Assembly: GCA_943704415.1 (NCBI GenBank)
Contig: CALSCO010000899.1
Location: 1-15,743 of the forward strand
DNA from: Parvularia atlantis
Taxonomy: Eukaryota > Opisthokonta > Rotosphaerida
Direction of reading: 5' to 3'
Length of the DNA stretch: 15,743 nucleotides
Every line of letters begins with the position of its first letter. The stretch's first letter is position 1. The position numbers were made by a program, and so were the translations under genes. The notes under the pieces were generated by a model. The model was not told where the DNA came from and did not search any database. It saw only the letters and a list, made by a program, of their open reading frames with translations. Shown one piece after another: positions 1-8,400 of the stretch.

Positions 1-2214
1 CCCCCCCCGCTTGTGATGCGTGCGCGCACCCGCGTGCGCAGCTCGTCAAACGTCGGCCAGGGCTTGCCGCGCTGGCGGCGCTTGCTGCTGCCGTCGGGCC
101 GGTGCGCCGTGGCCGCGTCAACGGTCGCGGTCGACAGGCGGTCGTACACGGGGCCGTTGTCGTACACGACCTCGAGCACGTTCTCGGTCGACGGCACCAG
201 CTCGGCCGGGTAGACGACGGGCACGCCGGCGCTGTCGCGGCGGACAGCCAGCACGCCCGGCAGGCTCACCTTGCCGCCGTCGCTCTTGGGCGACTTCATC
301 ACGTTCTTCACAGGCGCGCGCGCACGCAAGGTCGGACAACGCGCGACCATGCGCTGCACAAGCGCGCGCACCTTCATTGTGCCGTCGGCGTACTGCACAA
401 AGCACAGCTTTGTGGCGAAGCTAAGTGTGTCCCGGTTGACCTTCTGCAGCAGGCCCGCGCCCATGCCGAACGCAACCATCTGCGCCGAGAAGCCCTCGGC
501 TGCCTTGCGCGTTACCATGTGTGCGCTCTCAGCACGTGCGCGCTCGCACGCACCGAGCACCGCGTTCAGAATCTCGTCCATCACGCGCAGGCTGATGCCG
601 TCGCCGTGGATCACGCCCACGCCGTTGGGCACCTTGAAGCCCTTCTTGTTGCGCGTCACGCCAAAGACCTTCTCGGCGGCGCTGCAATCGGGCGAGCATG
701 AGAGCCACCGTGCACCGCACACACACGTGGCGCACCGCAGCGCCGCCAGCACGGCCTGGACCGGGTCGCCCGAGTCCGGCCGCAGCACCATGAAGCCACC
801 CTTCTCGTTCTTGTACGCGGCCACGGACGGGAGGATCTCGTTGAGCGCACGCTCGTAGTCGTACGAGTCCATCACGCAGGCAAACACGCCCGCGCCGTAC
901 TCGCGGATCATCGTCATGATCGCCTCCTGGCGTCCGCGCGCCCACTCAGCAGGCTGCGCCTGCGGGATGCCGTGCGCGGCTGCACCTTCTCGCTCAGGTA
1001 CGACGTCATGACCGAGTGCTCGGTCGCGGGGATCGACTCGGCCACGGGCTTGCCCTTGTTGAGGTGGAACTGCACGTGAAAGCCTGCGCTCATCGTGTCC
1101 GACCCCGTGAAGTTGAGCTGCGCCCGTCGAGGCCGGCGTCAGCCGTCCGCCGGGACGCCCCAAGCACAATACGCACCAGGTGCGCCGCCCCGCCGATCAC
1201 CGACTGCTCCACCGACGTGCACCCCCGGAAGCCAAAGTCGTGCAGGCGGCTGTCGAGCAGGAACATGGCCTCGGCGTCGACGCTGGCCTCGAACGCGGCC
1301 TTGATGCGCGCGTGCGCGCGGCGCGACAGCGTGGCGACGGTGGTCGGGTACTGTGCACGCACAGCGTCAGCCCGCGTCGCACACACACACACACACACGC
1401 GCGCGCGCGATCTGCCGGCGCGCACCCAGACCATCGACAGCAGCGTCTCGAGGTAGGTCACGAGGCGGCTGTACTCGCCCGTGGCCGTGATCTGGTACAC
1501 GGGCGTGTGAGGGTAGCAGACGGTCCCTGCGCGCCGCGCACGTTGAGCTCACGCGTGTGTTCGCGCGCGTGCCTGCGGGGTCACCCTCGGGCAGCGCCTC
1601 GACCTTGACCGGGAAGTAGCCGTTGTTCTCCTTGATGAACTGGGGCGCGCGCGCGAGGCACGGCATGGCCGTGAGCGCTCCGCGCCCGCTAGCGATCGTT
1701 GCGCACCTTGGCGAACAGGTCGGCCGGGAAGGGGAAGGGCGCCTTACCGGCGTTGTGCGTGCTCATGAAGCGCGTCATGAGCTCCAGGTCCTGCGCCGTC
1801 CAGGGCTGGGCAATGTACGAGTCGACGACATGGCGCACGCCCGTGAAGACGATGCGCTGGTCTGACGCGTCGCCGTCATACGCGCGACGGAACTCGCCGT
1901 ACGCGACCATCTGGCGAGCGGGCGTCGTCAGACCGGCACAGCCCCCCCCCCCCCCCCCCCACCAACACCTTGAGCGCGTCCGGGTACTGCCGAAAGTGCG
2001 TCGGCTTGTACGAGTCGGTGAGGGCCGGCAGCGGGATCGGCAGGCCGGGCAGGCCCGGTACGCTGCCGTTGCTGCCGCTGCTGCCCCCGCTCGCGCCGTT
2101 GTCCGGCAGCACGAACCTGGCGCGGTCGGCGTCCCGCGGTCGGTCGCGGTGCGCGCGCGCGCGGCGGCCGCACCCGAGCGGGCGCGCGACGAGACCAACG
2201 AGCGCCTGGAGCAT
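1..2214 (-). CDS. NAMPT: nicotinamide phosphoribosyltransferase, 3' end outside the window
   Basis: NAMPT joins nicotinamide and PRPP to form NMN, the rate-limiting step of NAD salvage. Inferred exons (high to low): 2214-1969, 1910-1707, 1639-1585, 1526-1426, 1350-1177, 1117-986, 926-736, 681-554, 499-372 and 305 to about 30, where an in-phase GTGCGC donor at 29 probably starts another intron. This gives about 545 codons; the human enzyme has 491. Family landmarks occur in order: TDSYKxTH (residue ~66), HDFGFRG (~239-245, matching human F193 and R196), a GSD aspartate (~267), the catalytic histidine in PATEHS (~294), DSYD (~324), LRPDSGDP (~352-358, matching R311 and D313), HGDG and FGMGAGLLQK. 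The family is therefore certain and the active site looks intact. The start at 2214 is the least secure point, because the frame stays open upstream into an AG repeat. The first ~50 residues have no human counterpart. The C-terminus is missing. Confidence 0.95.
1381..1409. repeat. (AC)9 followed by alternating CG, inside a NAMPT intron
   Basis: Nine AC units (1381-1398) run directly into alternating GC. The tract lies inside the intron 1351-1425, between its donor and its CTGAC branch-like motif. It is an alternating purine-pyrimidine tract and does not touch coding sequence. Confidence 0.9.
1942..1960. repeat. 19-base poly-C tract in NAMPT intron 1
   Basis: Nineteen consecutive C on the plus strand (G on the transcribed sense) lie within intron 1911-1968. 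The donor GTGTTG is only eight bases away. The intron is required, because splicing joins DALK to MVAYGEF exactly where the family is continuous. The run length may be miscounted by sequencing. Confidence 0.9.
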
Positions 2215-2352
2215 CGTTTTCGCGCACCCCCGGAAAAGTGGCGCCCGTGAGCGCAACACTCTTGTGCTCTCTCTCTCTCTCTGTCGCCGCCGCAGCACAG
2301 GACACACGTACGGGAAGGGGCTGGTTGCCAGACGACGGCTCGGACGGGTGCT
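2215..2352. other. intergenic spacer between ATP synthase epsilon and NAMPT
   Basis: These 138 bases separate the stop of the upstream minus-strand gene from the chosen NAMPT start. They must hold the NAMPT promoter and 5' leader. Apart from the CT/AG repeat at 2267-2282 I see no clear TATA box or other element. If NAMPT starts at the in-frame ATG at 2307, most of this spacer would be coding. Confidence 0.6.
2267..2282. repeat. (CT)8 microsatellite upstream of NAMPT
   Basis: Eight CT units, which read as (AG)8 on the NAMPT sense strand, about 53-68 bases upstream of the chosen start codon. It may lie in the promoter or the 5' leader. Confidence 0.9.
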
Positions 2353-2802
2353 TCACTGCGGCACCTTGACGGGCTCTGCGGGCGGTACGCACGCGCGCGC
2401 GTCAGAAGGCACTCGGCGGCGCAGCACGGCGCACGCACGCGTCGGGCCCGTCGGCTTGCCGCCCTCCCACTTGGCGTACTTGAGCACGACGAGCTCGCGG
2501 CGCGCGGCGGCAACCTTGGCGTCGCCCTTGAGCACGTTGCGCAGCGCCTGCGACGTGATCGCCGAGTACTGCAGGAAGCTGCGGTCGCGGCGGCGGCGTC
2601 AGGCCACGGCGCGGCGGCCGAGCGTGCGTGCGGCACGGCGCGTCGAGAGAGCGTGCGACGGCACCACGGCACCACGGCACGACGGCACGACGGGAGGGCC
2701 CGATCCTTTCTCCCGCAACCAACGCCGCCCTCCCGCCGCCACCCTCAGCGTCCCCGCCGCAACGTACTTGAGGCCGCCCGCGCGGAAGCTCTGACCAGCC
2801 AT
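2353..2802 (-). CDS. ATP5F1E: mitochondrial ATP synthase F1 subunit epsilon
   Basis: This is the small central-stalk subunit of mitochondrial F1F0 ATP synthase (human ATP5F1E, yeast Atp15). The exons are 2802-2768, 2578-2439 and 2375-2353, giving 65 residues and a TGA stop. The first intron (2579-2767, 189 nt) has donor GTACGT, and the acceptor follows a CTGAC motif. The second (2376-2438, 63 nt) is in phase and free of stops, so it is supported by splice consensus rather than by frame. The protein begins MAGQSFRAGGLNFLQYSAI, matching the family pattern of an aromatic residue and RxAGL, then a tyrosine and small residues. It continues with an ALRNVLK segment like the ALK/DALK of homologs. The C-terminal part, with AARRELVVLKYAKWEGGK, resembles fungal forms more than the short human tail. 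There is no cleavable presequence, as is usual for this subunit. Confidence 0.9.
2658..2693. repeat. 8-bp tandem repeat in the first intron of ATP synthase epsilon
   Basis: About 4.5 copies of ACGGCACC/ACGGCACG in tandem. The repeat sits in the 189-nt intron, the longest in the window, whose neighbours are mostly under 80 nt. It may explain the extra length. Confidence 0.85.
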
Positions 2803-3218
2803 GGCTTGCTCGAACAGGCCTGCCGAAGGTGTGAGCTGGCGTGGCGCGGCGCCGTGTCAGTCGTCGAGCGGGCGGGCGAACGAGTGCGCGCGCGGCGGGT
2901 AGGATCGCAGCCACGCGGTACGGCAGGGGCACGGGCGGGTGCGGGCGCGGGCGCATGGGGAGGACGCGAGGACAGCGGATGGAGGCGGGACGCGCGCGAG
3001 AGCGAGCACAGACAAAGTAGCACGTGACCACAGCACGGTGCGGACAGTGCAGGCACGGCTGCATGCTCGCGCTTGGCCAGGACGGCTGGGCGAGGAGCAG
3101 CAGCGCGGCTCGAGGGGCTCGGCGGGCGCGACGAGCACGATGCCAGCCATGTTGCATGCGGCTGGGAGCCACTGTGTGCACGGCAGATAAAGTTGCAGCA
3201 CACGTGTGTGCTCATCTG
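2803..3218. promoter_or_regulatory. divergent intergenic region between ATP synthase epsilon and flotillin
   Basis: These 416 bases separate two start codons facing opposite ways, so the region must contain both promoters. I see no convincing TATA box. Two palindromic CACGTG E-box motifs occur at 3021-3026 and 3201-3206, the second 12 bases before the flotillin ATG. A GATAA occurs at 3185-3189. A G-rich stretch with GGGCGCGGGCG-like blocks spans about 2925-2960. Long open frames on both strands here lack family features and reflect GC richness. CACGTG is not rare in such DNA, so binding is only possible. Confidence 0.5.
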
Positions 3219-5350
3219 ATGCCCGCCGAGCAGTACGCCATGGCGGCACGTGCGCCGCCGCCGCCGACGCCGCCGCTCTCGACGCCCGTGTACAAGCGCA
3301 ACGGGCGGCCCGCCAAGACGCACGGGCGCGCGACCGACGGCGTGCTGCACGGCTCGGACCACCACGTCTTCTCGGGGCCGCGCTCGGTGCCGTCGCGAGG
3401 ATCTATCTGCCCGCGCGCGCGCGCGTGGTGACGACCGCCCGGCCGCCGCAGGGCTTTGTCACCTGCGGGCCGACCGTCGCCGCAGTCAAGACCGGGTACG
3501 GGCTCAACCGGCCGCTGATCGTCACCGGCGGGTGGCTGTACGTCTGGCCGTGTGTGCAGCAGGTGCGCCGCGCTCGCAAACGGGCGACACCCTGCGTACC
3601 CAAATCTCCCGCAGTGCCAGCTGCTCGACCTGCGCGTCATGACGCTAGACGTGCGGAGCCCGCAGGTCTACACAAAGCAGGGCGTGCCCGTGACGGTCGT
3701 ATCGACGGCGCAGGTCAAGATCAGCTCGTGCGTGCGCCAGCTCGCGCATGCAGCCCGCGTGAGTTAAGCGCGCTGCCCGCGCCCAGCGAGCCCACCGCGC
3801 TCAATATCGCCGCGGGCCAGTTCCTCGGCATGACGCGGCCGGACGTGGCGCGCGCCGTCGTTGAGACGCTCGAGGGCCACCAGCGCGCCATCATCGGGTG
3901 CGCGCAGCGCAAAGGCAGCCAGCCGGCACCCGTGCTGAGCCCCTCCCAGCGGCATGACGGTCGAGGAGGTCTTCCAGGACCGCGAGCAGTTTTCGCACGA
4001 GGTCAACGCGCACGCGGCGCCGGACCTGGCCAACATGGGGTGCGCGGACGGGGCGCGCTTGTTGGCACCTGATGTCGCCTCGGCCCGTTCAGCATGCTCA
4101 TTGTCTCGTTCACGATCCGCGACATCTCGGGTGCGCAGGGCGCAGATCGGCGTGTGCGGCGGCTGACGCTGGCGCTGCCACAGACGACCAAAACTACCTC
4201 ATGTCGCTCGGCAAGAAGCGCACGGCCGAGGTCATGCGCGACGCGCGCATCGGTGAGGCCGAGGCCGAGCGGGACGCCTGTGTGTTTTTCTACCCTTACT
4301 TAGCCGGCCGCATGTGCGCTGACGGGCGACCGCGCAGCCACGAGAGAGTCCGAGGCCAAGTTGGAGAAGGCGAGCAAGACGAACGATGCCGAGACGGCCA
4401 TCGCCAGCTCGAGGCGCGACTTTGACATGCGCAAGGCCGCGTTCGACAACGAGGTCAACTCGGAGAAGGCCAAGGCCAACCTCGCGGGCGATCTGCAAAA
4501 GGCACACACGCGCGCGCACGCCCCGACGCATGCAGCTCACAGTGCGCGCGCAGGCCAAGACGCGCCAGGAGATCAAGCGCGAGCAGCTCGAGGTCGACGT
4601 CGTCAAGCGCAAGAAGCAGATCGAGATTGAGGAGCAAGAAATTGCGCGCAAGGAGAAGGAGCTCGAGTCGACCGTGCGCAAGCCAGCGGCGGCGCAGCGG
4701 TGCGCGGCCCCTGGCTGTCCTGCGCGTGCTCAACCGCGCACATCCACACGCTCAGCTTCCAGATGGAGCAGGCCGCCGAGGGCGAGCGCACGGCGACGAT
4801 CGCCGTGGCTGACGGCAACGCCAAGGGCTACGTCTTCCGCGGCAATGCCGAGGCCGACGTCATTAAAGCGTGCGCTGCGCTGGCGTGCTCGGTTTCCGCC
4901 AGTCGCGCCTGACGGGGCGCGCAGCATGGGCGAGGCAGAGGCGGCCTCGATGGCGCTGAAGGGTGCGCGGGCCGTGCGTCGCACGCGTGCGTGCGTGGCG
5001 GCTCACGCCTTGTCTGTGCGCAGCCGAGGCGTGGAAGCAGTACTCGTCCGGCGCGTACGTCGAGCAGTACATCAAGCAGCTGCCGCAGATGGCGCGCCAG
5101 GTATCGGATGCGATGTCAGCCAAGTCGCACATCACCCTCATCTCCACCGGCGGCGATGACGTGGGCGCGTCGCGCGTGACGGGCGAGGTGCTCGCGGTCA
5201 TGAGCCAGGTCGCGCCGCTGGTGCGTTGCCCGCGTCCGCGCCACCGCGACGCGCGCTCACGCCTGCCGACGCAAGGTGAACGACTTTACCGGCATCGACG
5301 TGCCCGCGCGGCTGGCCGAGCTGCAGGCGCGCTCGGCGACGGCCGTCTGA
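3219..5350 (+). CDS. FLOT: flotillin (SPFH-domain membrane scaffold protein)
   Basis: Flotillins oligomerise on the cytoplasmic face of membrane microdomains and act in endocytosis and signalling. Exons: 3219-3386, 3452-3562, 3615-3727, 3787-3897, 3950-4039, 4093-4130, 4184-4279, 4338-4501, 4554-4699, 4756-4869, 4925-4962, 5024-5220 and 5276-5350. The sum is 1461 nt, or 486 residues plus TGA. From residue 57 the protein follows human flotillin-1: [59 protein letters not shown], then KVTGEV-like and C-terminal segments. The SPFH domain covers roughly the first half, followed by the EA-rich coiled coil. Residues 1-56 are a proline-rich extension with no counterpart in flotillin-1, forced by the splice site because no ATG lies just before FVTCGP. 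The start at 3219 has an in-frame ATG at 3240 with a good context (GCCATGG) as alternative. Intron 8 is GC-AG. The gene ends 107 bp before Piezo, on the same strand. Confidence 0.96.
4502..4553 (+). other. GC-AG intron in flotillin
   Basis: Exon 8 ends CTGCAAAAG and the next bases are GCACAC; no GT is available nearby. Removing 52 nt up to the CAG at 4551-4553 joins DLQK to AKTRQEI, matching human LQVAKTKQQI residue for residue. Without removal the frame shifts out of the flotillin alignment. A GCTCAC branch-like motif lies about 17 bases before the acceptor. Confidence 0.88.
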
Positions 5351-5457
5351 CTGGATCGCTCTGTCTGTGTAGTAGGCCTATGCGCGTTCTTCAGTGACCT
5401 TCAAGTTCTGCCGGCTGACCACTTGCGCGACAGCGAGATCCCGCACGGCCGCCAAAC
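5351..5457. other. short spacer between flotillin and Piezo
   Basis: These 107 bases lie between the flotillin TGA and the Piezo ATG. They must contain the flotillin 3' end signals and the Piezo promoter and leader, unless the two are co-transcribed. No AATAAA or TATA motif is visible. A CTGACC sits near 5415, but no convincing leader intron can be drawn. Confidence 0.6.
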
Positions 5458-8400
5458 ATGGCCGGGGGTGCCGTCACGGTGCGCCGCTCGCTGGCCGCCT
5501 TCGCGCGCCCTGACGAACCCCGCGCACCGCGCACTGCGTCCTTGCACCGCCTTACCCCCCGCGCGCCCCCGGCAGCTGCCGTTCTCCGTGCCAGGCGTTG
5601 TGCAGTGGGCGTGGCACCTGTCGCTCGTCGTCGGTGCGCGTGCGGTCGCTTTTTGTTTTTGGCGCCTTCGCATAACCCGTCGTCCCACGGGGTGCCGCCG
5701 CCCAACGCAGCCGGCTTCCTGCGCTTCAGCGTCTTTGGCGCGTTCTACTTGGCGATCTACTTCGCGGCGTCGCTCGTTTCGGTGCAGATCCAGGCCCGCG
5801 TCCGCGCCACGCTCGTCTGGACCACGCTCGTCTTCGCCGCCGTCGCCACCGTCCTCCAGACGGCGCTGCAGATCACGTGGGCCGTCAGCCCCGACGTCCT
5901 CCCGGTCGACACGCCGGGCTACAATACGCTCGTGGTCTTTGGCGTGCAGCGGTGCGCGTGGCCGGCGCGGCGGTGGCGCGGCTGAGCACCGATGTCTCTC
6001 CTCAAAGAGTGACGTCCGCCGCCGAGGGCTTCCGCGTGATCGCGCCCGACCCGCTCGTGTTCCTGGTCTCGATCGCTGCGTGGTACTTCTGGCTGCGGCC
6101 GCTGGTGCGCTCGCCGTGCGACAGCTGCGGTCGACGCGCGACTGAAACGCCCGCACAGCAGAAGCGCAACGAGCCCGATTCGCCGCCCGCCGTCCCGCCC
6201 GATCACGGCACCACGCAGGGCGACGCCAAGACCTCCGACGTCGACGCCTTCTTCTTCTACAGCGCACCGGCGCCGGGCAGCCGCCGGCGGCGCGGTGCGC
6301 GCCCGCGCGCCCGCCCGCTCACAGAGCGTGCGTGACCGGCCCTGCGCCCGCCAGACCGCCTCTTCTGGCGCCGCACGGCCGAGTTCCTGCTGGTCATCGC
6401 GGCGATTGCGATGGGCTTCTCGGCGCTCGCGGCGCCCTCGGTTGTGTCGATGCCGTACCTGTTTGCGGTGCTGATCGTCCTGTGGTTCTGGACCGTTCAG
6501 GTGCGTACGCGGCTGCATCTGCCCGTTCTTTGCGCGTGACCCGGGCGCGCGGCAGTGGCACGTCGTCGTGGCGATGCAGGACGTGGTGCACAGTTTCTTC
6601 ATGGGCTACGCGCTCCTGCACCTCGCACTCGTCTACGTGTACCAGGTGCGTCCCGCCGCATGCAGTCGCAACGAGCACACAGACTGACGACCGCGCGCGC
6701 GCAAGCTCGACCCCGTCAAGGATGTCATGCCGGTCGACGCCGCGCAGTGGCTCGGCTTGTTTTCGTTTTACTCCACCGGCGACGACTGGATCGCACCGCA
6801 GTGGCCGACGTACATGCTCATGCCGGCGCTGCTCTTCGTCATCGTCTGCGTGCGTCGCACAGCACGCTGTCTTGCGTCGTGCGGGGCCTGACCCTACGCG
6901 CAACCAGCTGCGCGGCTACCAGCGCGCGCACGCCTCGGCGGACGCGCTGTCGACCGCGGGAGGCCGCCCGTGCGTGCCCTAGCACACTTAAGCCGCAACG
7001 CTGACTGGCGCGCACCAAGCAGGCGTTTGGCCACGCGCAGCATCGTGTGGGCGCCCCAGATCCGCTCGCCCGACTCGTACCTGCACTTCACGTTCATGCT
7101 CGCGCCGCCAATTCTGATTGCCTGGGCCCTGACCTTCCCGAGCTACATCAGCGCGCCGTTCATGCTCTGGGCGATCGTGGCCGTGCTCCTGCCCACGTCC
7201 AAGGCGCCGCTCCTCATCCTGCACCGCCCGCTGCTCCTGCTCGCCCTCGCCAACGTGCTCGTCTCGACGCTCGCGAACCTCTCGGGCGCGGACTTTACCG
7301 TGCGCCCCCGCCTCTGGCCGCGGGCACCGTGCGTGGGCTGATACCGCGCACGTGCGCGCGCACGCGACAGGGCTACCCGTACACGGGCTGGGAGCGCTAC
7401 GCCGTGCCGTTCATGTCGGTCGGCGGCCAGTTGCTGTTCACGCTCGGTTTCTGCTTCACGGTGCGCCGTCGTTCGTTGTCCGCTCGGCCCGCTGTTGCTC
7501 AGACGTCCTGTGCGCACACTCAGGTGTACCCGATGTACGCGCACCAGCATCTGAGCAGCCTCGGCCGGGAGCATCACGACCACGAGCACGAGCACGAGCA
7601 CGAGCACGACCGCGAGCACGATCAGAAAAAGGACGCCGGCAACGACGCGCCCGCGCAGCCGGACGAGGACGCCGATAAGCGCATGGTGCGCGCGCGGCGT
7701 CAGGGTGCGGCCTGCGTGGCGCCGGCTGACGGGCGCGCGCGCATCAGGCCGCGTGGGAGTCGTTCATGACGACCGTGCAACTCATCGGCGGCCTCCTGTT
7801 TGTGTTCTTCCTCGAGCACCTGTACCTGCTCGCGCTCACGGTCGTGTACTTTTGCTCGCTCGCGTCGGTCAACATCATCAACGCGCTGTTCCTCCTGTTC
7901 TTCCTCGCGTTCCTGGTGCGTCAGCGTCGCACGCGCAGGGTGTTTGTCTGGGCTGACACGTTTCGCGCGCTCCGCCAGCTGTCGCCGCGCATCGCCAAGC
8001 GCGGCTGGCTGTCGCTCGTGCTCTACACTGAGCTGATCATCCTTGTCCAGTTTGTGTGGCAGTTCCCGTGGAGCGACCCCATCCCAAACGACAACCCGGT
8101 GGTCCTGCTGATCGGTGCGTCGGCCGGCCGGCGCGCGACGTGACGCGCTTGCACTGACGCCGCCCGCCCGCGGTGAAGGTCTGGAGGACTACGAGGAGCG
8201 GCTGTGGGCGGGCCTGTACCTGCACGTGATCATTCTCTTTGCGACGTGGCTGCAGCTGGGCACGTACCAATACCTGGACGAGCGCAAGCGGGTGCGTGCC
8301 GCATCGCCGCGGCGGGCGTGGCTGACGCTGGCCTGTCTGGCGCAGCTGCTCACGTCGTCCCTCGCCTCGCTGAGCCTGGCCGCGAGCGGCGGCGCACAAC

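Noticed and set aside
2402-3181. 259-codon minus-strand open frame upstream of ATP synthase epsilon
   Set aside because: Arg/Ala/Pro low-complexity product typical of non-coding GC-rich DNA. It crosses the intron and an exon of ATP synthase epsilon in a different frame.
4361-4630. Flotillin reading without the GC-AG intron
   Set aside because: The frame runs through, but after LQK it turns into [12 protein letters not shown]-type sequence and loses the flotillin alignment, which resumes in another frame.
5401-6267. 288-codon minus-strand open frame
   Set aside because: Shadow of Piezo exons 1-4; Arg-rich composition and no recognisable domain.
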